Shown here: positions 4,847 through 6,647 of the stretch, one piece after another
How the letters are laid out: every line of letters begins with the position of its first letter
Numbering within the stretch: position 1 is the first letter of the stretch
Assembly: GCA_031267635.1 (NCBI GenBank)
Contig: JAIRYX010000050.1
Location: 1 to 6,647, forward strand
Direction of reading: 5' to 3'
Source: Planctomycetaceae bacterium
Lineage (GTDB): Bacteria > Planctomycetota > Planctomycetia > Pirellulales > Thermoguttaceae
DNA: 6,647 nt
Position numbers and translations under genes: made by a program
The notes under the pieces: generated by a model
The model's database searches: none
What the model saw: the letters and a program-made list of their open reading frames with translations, nothing else
Told to the model about the DNA's origin: nothing

Positions 4847-6301
4847 CAAGTTGCTACGACAACCAATAAACCTAATGTGTTGTTTATCATTCTTGAAGAC
4901 ACGCATTGGAATGTGTTCGGATGTTACGGCAATCCGATTTGTAAAACGCCGAACATCGATAAACTCGCGGCGGGAGGGATTCGATTTGAACATGCTTATT
5001 GCCAAGGTTCGGCGTGCAACGCGACGCGGACTTCGTTCATTAACGGACTTCGACCGGAAACAACGCGGCTTTGGAAGAATCCGCAACGGATTATCGACGT
5101 GTTGCCGGAAGGAATTGTCGGAATGCCGGAACTTTTCAAAGAAGCCGGCTATACGACAGTTGATGTTGGAAAGTTTTATCATAACGGAAACGAATTTGCG
5201 GCAAAACAAATGTTGGCGTTTGATCGAATCGAAAGTTTCGGCAAACCGAAAGGATGGGAAGGACTGCCGCCGCTTTTGAAATTTTCGAATGTTCAACCGG
5301 ATTTGGAGAAAAAAGCAAAAACGCGAAAAAAACAAGAACCGAAAAATGAAGAGCAACGAAAACGTCTCAGCTCGGACAGTTACGGCGATTCCGGTTTGGA
5401 GCAGGAAGACGAAGGAGATTGGCAGCGTGCGAAAATTGCCGCGACTTACCTTGAAAATTATGCGCAAGATAAATCGACGGACAAGAAACCGTTTTTCCTT
5501 GTACTTGGGCAAGCGAGACCGCATACGCCGTACATTTCTCCGACAAAATTTGCGAAACGTTATGACCCCGAAAAAATTCCTGAACCGGTTGCGCCACTTT
5601 CGTCGCTGAAAGATTTTCCTTATATTGAACGGACAACAGGCGGAAATCCCGATATTTTTACGGAATCGCCTGCAAGCCCGAAAGAGCAAAAAGAAGCGAT
5701 TGCCGCTTATTACGGATGTGTTACGTTTGTTGACGACAATCTTGCATTGCCGTTGAATACGCTGGAAAAAACGGGGTTAGACAAAAACACGATTGTCATT
5801 TTGATAGGCGATCATGGTGTTCATCTCGGTGATCATAATATGTGGGCGAAATATTCACTGCTTGACGGAACTCATCACGCGCCGTTGATTATCCGTGTTC
5901 CCAATGCGAAAGAAAACGGCAAGGTTTGCCGCGAGATTGTAGAATTTGTCGATCTCCTTCCAACGCTGATTGATTATTGCGGATTGCGAAAACCGGACAA
6001 TCTTGAAGGAATCAGCTTGAGACCGCTCATCAATGACAATGCCGCGACAACGTGGAAAACTGCCGCGTTTCTCACGGATCAGAATCAAGGACAAGCGGTT
6101 CGGACAAAGAAATTTTCGTACATGGAATTTGGCAATCCGAAACAAACTGCTGGTTTTGAAGCTGCATTATTTGACATTGAGAAAGACCCGAATGAAACGG
6201 TGAACCTCATTAACGATCCTCAATATGCTCAAAAGAAAAAAGAGCTGGCGGATTTATTACATGCTGGTTGGAAGGCAGCGTTGCCGCCGAGTAGAAAATG
6301 A
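4781..6301 (+). CDS. Exported family S1 sulfatase B (iduronate-2-sulfatase-like)
   Basis: This is a formylglycine-dependent sulfatase of 506 residues, probably exported and acting on a sulfated glycan. I choose ATG 4781, not the in-frame ATG 4763, because AAGGAG (4768-4773) sits 7 nt before 4781 exactly as in sulfatase A, and the signal peptide (residues 1-20, ending FAYA) starts there. The motifs follow the iduronate-2-sulfatase branch: FIILED with Glu39-Asp40 where Asp-Asp is usual; GCYGNPICKTPNIDKLA; formylglycine site C79-N-A-T-R83 followed by TSFINGLRP; GKFYH (Lys131, His134); RPHTPY (His248); GDHGVHLGDH (Asp344-His345); WAKYSLLDGTHHAPLI (Lys357); and LFDIEKDPNETVNL near the C-terminus. 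Residues about 170-215 are a Lys/Glu-rich insertion. C-x-A-x-R is an accepted variant of C-x-P-x-R. The intact frame and complete active site suggest it is functional even though the genes before it in its module are broken. The substrate is not determined. Confidence 0.95.
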   Translation: MRVGNLTLTLFVLTATFAYAAEQVATTTNKPNVLFIILEDTHWNVFGCYGNPICKTPNIDKLAAGGIRFEHAYCQGSACNATRTSFINGLRPETTRLWKNPQRIIDVLPEGIVGMPELFKEAGYTTVDVGKFYHNGNEFAAKQMLAFDRIESFGKPKGWEGLPPLLKFSNVQPDLEKKAKTRKKQEPKNEEQRKRLSSDSYGDSGLEQEDEGDWQRAKIAATYLENYAQDKSTDKKPFFLVLGQARPHTPYISPTKFAKRYDPEKIPEPVAPLSSLKDFPYIERTTGGNPDIFTESPASPKEQKEAIAAYYGCVTFVDDNLALPLNTLEKTGLDKNTIVILIGDHGVHLGDHNMWAKYSLLDGTHHAPLIIRVPNAKENGKVCREIVEFVDLLPTLIDYCGLRKPDNLEGISLRPLINDNAATTWKTAAFLTDQNQGQAVRTKKFSYMEFGNPKQTAGFEAALFDIEKDPNETVNLINDPQYAQKKKELADLLHAGWKAALPPSRK

Positions 6302-6323
6302 AAACAAAAAGATATTGGCTCAA

Positions 6324-6396
6324 TGTTATATTTTTCCAGCAAATATAACAGTAAGCTATTAAATATAACGGCGACGCTGTGATATTTACTGGAAAA
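6324..6396. promoter_or_regulatory. Long inverted repeat upstream of the sigma-54 promoter
   Basis: TTTTCCAGCAAATATAACAG (6332-6351) and CTGTGATATTTACTGGAAAA (6377-6396) are reverse complements at 18 of 20 positions, separated by 25 nt. The left arm lies within a smaller perfect dyad, TGTTATATTT (6324-6333) with AAATATAACA (6341-6350). A third AAATATAAC copy at 6361-6369 can pair with GTGATATTT (6379-6387). There is no T-run after the structure, so it is not a typical intrinsic terminator. Its place about 30-100 nt upstream of the -24 box suggests an enhancer-binding-protein site, but an mRNA 3'-end structure for sulfatase B is equally possible. Confidence 0.55.
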
Positions 6397-6423
6397 ACAG
6401 TAAAAAACATTGAAATTTCTCAT

Positions 6424-6439
6424 TGGCATAGGAATTGCT
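6424..6439 (+). promoter_or_regulatory. Sigma-54 (-24/-12) promoter for the DUF1559 gene
   Basis: TGGCATAGGAATTGCT fits the sigma-54 consensus TGGCACGRNNNTTGCW at every invariant position. TGGCA (6424-6428) and TTGC (6435-6438) are present with exactly the required GG-to-GC spacing, and T both precedes and follows the element as in the consensus. Only the CG after TGGCA differs (TA here). Transcription would start near 6450, giving a 5' leader of about 75 nt before ATG 6526. Sigma-54 control is well known for pilin genes in other bacteria; control of this operon is inferred. Confidence 0.75.
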
Positions 6440-6456
6440 TTTAAGGATGAGCAATA

Positions 6457-6489
6457 CGATTTGCGATAAAACGATGATCAAGCAAATCG
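6457..6489 (+). promoter_or_regulatory. 5'-UTR hairpin between the sigma-54 promoter and the RBS
   Basis: CGATTTGC (6457-6464) pairs perfectly with GCAAATCG (6482-6489) around a 17-nt loop. It lies inside the predicted leader transcript, about 25 nt before the Shine-Dalgarno GAAAGGA (6513-6519), which has 6 nt spacing to ATG 6526. It could stabilise the transcript or modulate translation. No known riboswitch class was recognised. Confidence 0.4.
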
Positions 6490-6525
6490 CGAACTCAAAC
6501 AAAAACTTTGATGAAAGGACACATT

Positions 6526-6647
6526 ATGCGCAACGCAACGCAACGCAACGCAACGCAACGCAACGCAACGCAACGCAACGCAACGCAACGCAACGCAACG
6601 CAACGCTCCAAACTATCGCTTCATTGCTAGGATTCACGCTTGTTGAA
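6526..6647 (+). CDS. 5' end of a phase-variable DUF1559 pseudopilin gene, OFF as assembled, cut by window end
   Basis: ATG 6526-6528 has a good Shine-Dalgarno (AAAGGA ending 6519, 6 nt spacing) and a sigma-54 promoter upstream. It is followed immediately by the CGCAA tract. Read from this ATG, 15 units give M, five RNATQ repeats, RSKLSLHC and a TAG stop (6628-6630), a dead-end peptide of 34 residues. The pseudopilin frame (TTGCTAGGATTCACG = LLGFT, from 6624) is offset by two bases. Removing one unit, or adding two, would join them and give a basic leader (RNATQ repeats, then RNATLQTIASLLG) in front of the G|FTLVE cleavage site. The third frame also stops within this segment (TGA ending at 6646). 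Bases 6529-6647 equal bases 1-119, so the continuation is either the gene at 3-1307 or a close paralogue. Confidence 0.8.
6529..6606 (+). repeat. CGCAA pentanucleotide tract, right copy, directly after ATG
   Basis: Fifteen perfect CGCAA units (6529-6603) plus CGC are flanked on the left by the start codon and on the right by the unique leader sequence. Because the left boundary is visible, this copy shows that the tract sits inside the coding region and starts at codon 2. Uninterrupted pentamer tracts of this length are typical slipped-strand mispairing sites. Confidence 0.97.
6529..6647 (+). repeat. 119-nt terminal direct repeat, identical to 1-119
   Basis: The last 119 bases are identical to the first 119: 78 nt of tract plus 41 nt of unique leader and signature sequence. 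An exact end-to-end overlap of this kind is what a de Bruijn assembler leaves on a closed loop or on an edge between two copies of one k-mer. The non-redundant length would be 6528 bp. It is not evidence by itself for a phage-type terminal repeat. Confidence 0.9.

Noticed and set aside
4817..5689. Minus-strand ORF of 290 codons opposite sulfatase B
   Set aside because: It is very rich in Arg, Phe and Ile, the usual composition of an antisense shadow of a coding gene, and shows no domain. Sulfatase B on the + strand has a full catalytic motif set.

Overview
The window looks like planctomycete DNA. It holds a DUF1559 pseudopilin-like protein (a family massively expanded in Planctomycetes) with the G|FTLVELL prepilin signature and the C-terminal H-X9-DG motif. 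This is followed by a small transthyretin/carboxypeptidase-regulatory-like lipoprotein and by exported family S1 sulfatases, all on the + strand. The fairly AT-rich composition would fit a host- or gut-associated lineage, but that is a guess.

Layout. Positions 1-1307: 5'-truncated DUF1559 gene whose visible N-terminus is coded by fifteen CGCAA units. 1340-1801: lipoprotein. 1829-3223: arylsulfatase-type sulfatase A. These three genes lie 32 and 27 nt apart and look like one operon (module 1). 3224-3646: a structured intergenic region with inverted repeats and six 21-nt repeats. 3647-4339: a 230-residue protein of unknown function. 4358-4753: debris of a second module, namely a palindrome, the last 11 codons of a DUF1559-like gene, and a lipoprotein pseudogene with an internal deletion and frameshifts. 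4781-6301: iduronate-2-sulfatase-like sulfatase B, with nearly the same ribosome-binding region and signal peptide as sulfatase A. 6302-6525: a long inverted repeat, a strong sigma-54 (-24/-12) promoter match and a 5'-UTR hairpin. 6526-6647: the 5' end of a DUF1559 gene, with ATG followed directly by the CGCAA tract.

Two observations stand out. First, the CGCAA tract lies between the ATG and the prepilin signature. With 15 units the ATG reads into a TAG at 6628-6630, whereas 14 or 17 units would read into the pseudopilin. This is the architecture of a phase-variable contingency locus, comparable in principle to the pentamer repeats in Neisseria opa genes. Second, the first 119 and last 119 bases of the window are identical. 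The sequence is therefore either a closed 6528-bp circle, one unit of a tandem array, or a segment between two paralogues that share this 119-mer. The tract and its promoter are seen complete only at the right-hand end.

Working model (inference): a sigma-54 promoter and a slippage switch control an envelope operon made of pseudopilin, lipoprotein and exported sulfatase. The sulfatase part has been exchanged behind a constant lipoprotein-3'-end/RBS/signal-peptide block, and one module copy has decayed.
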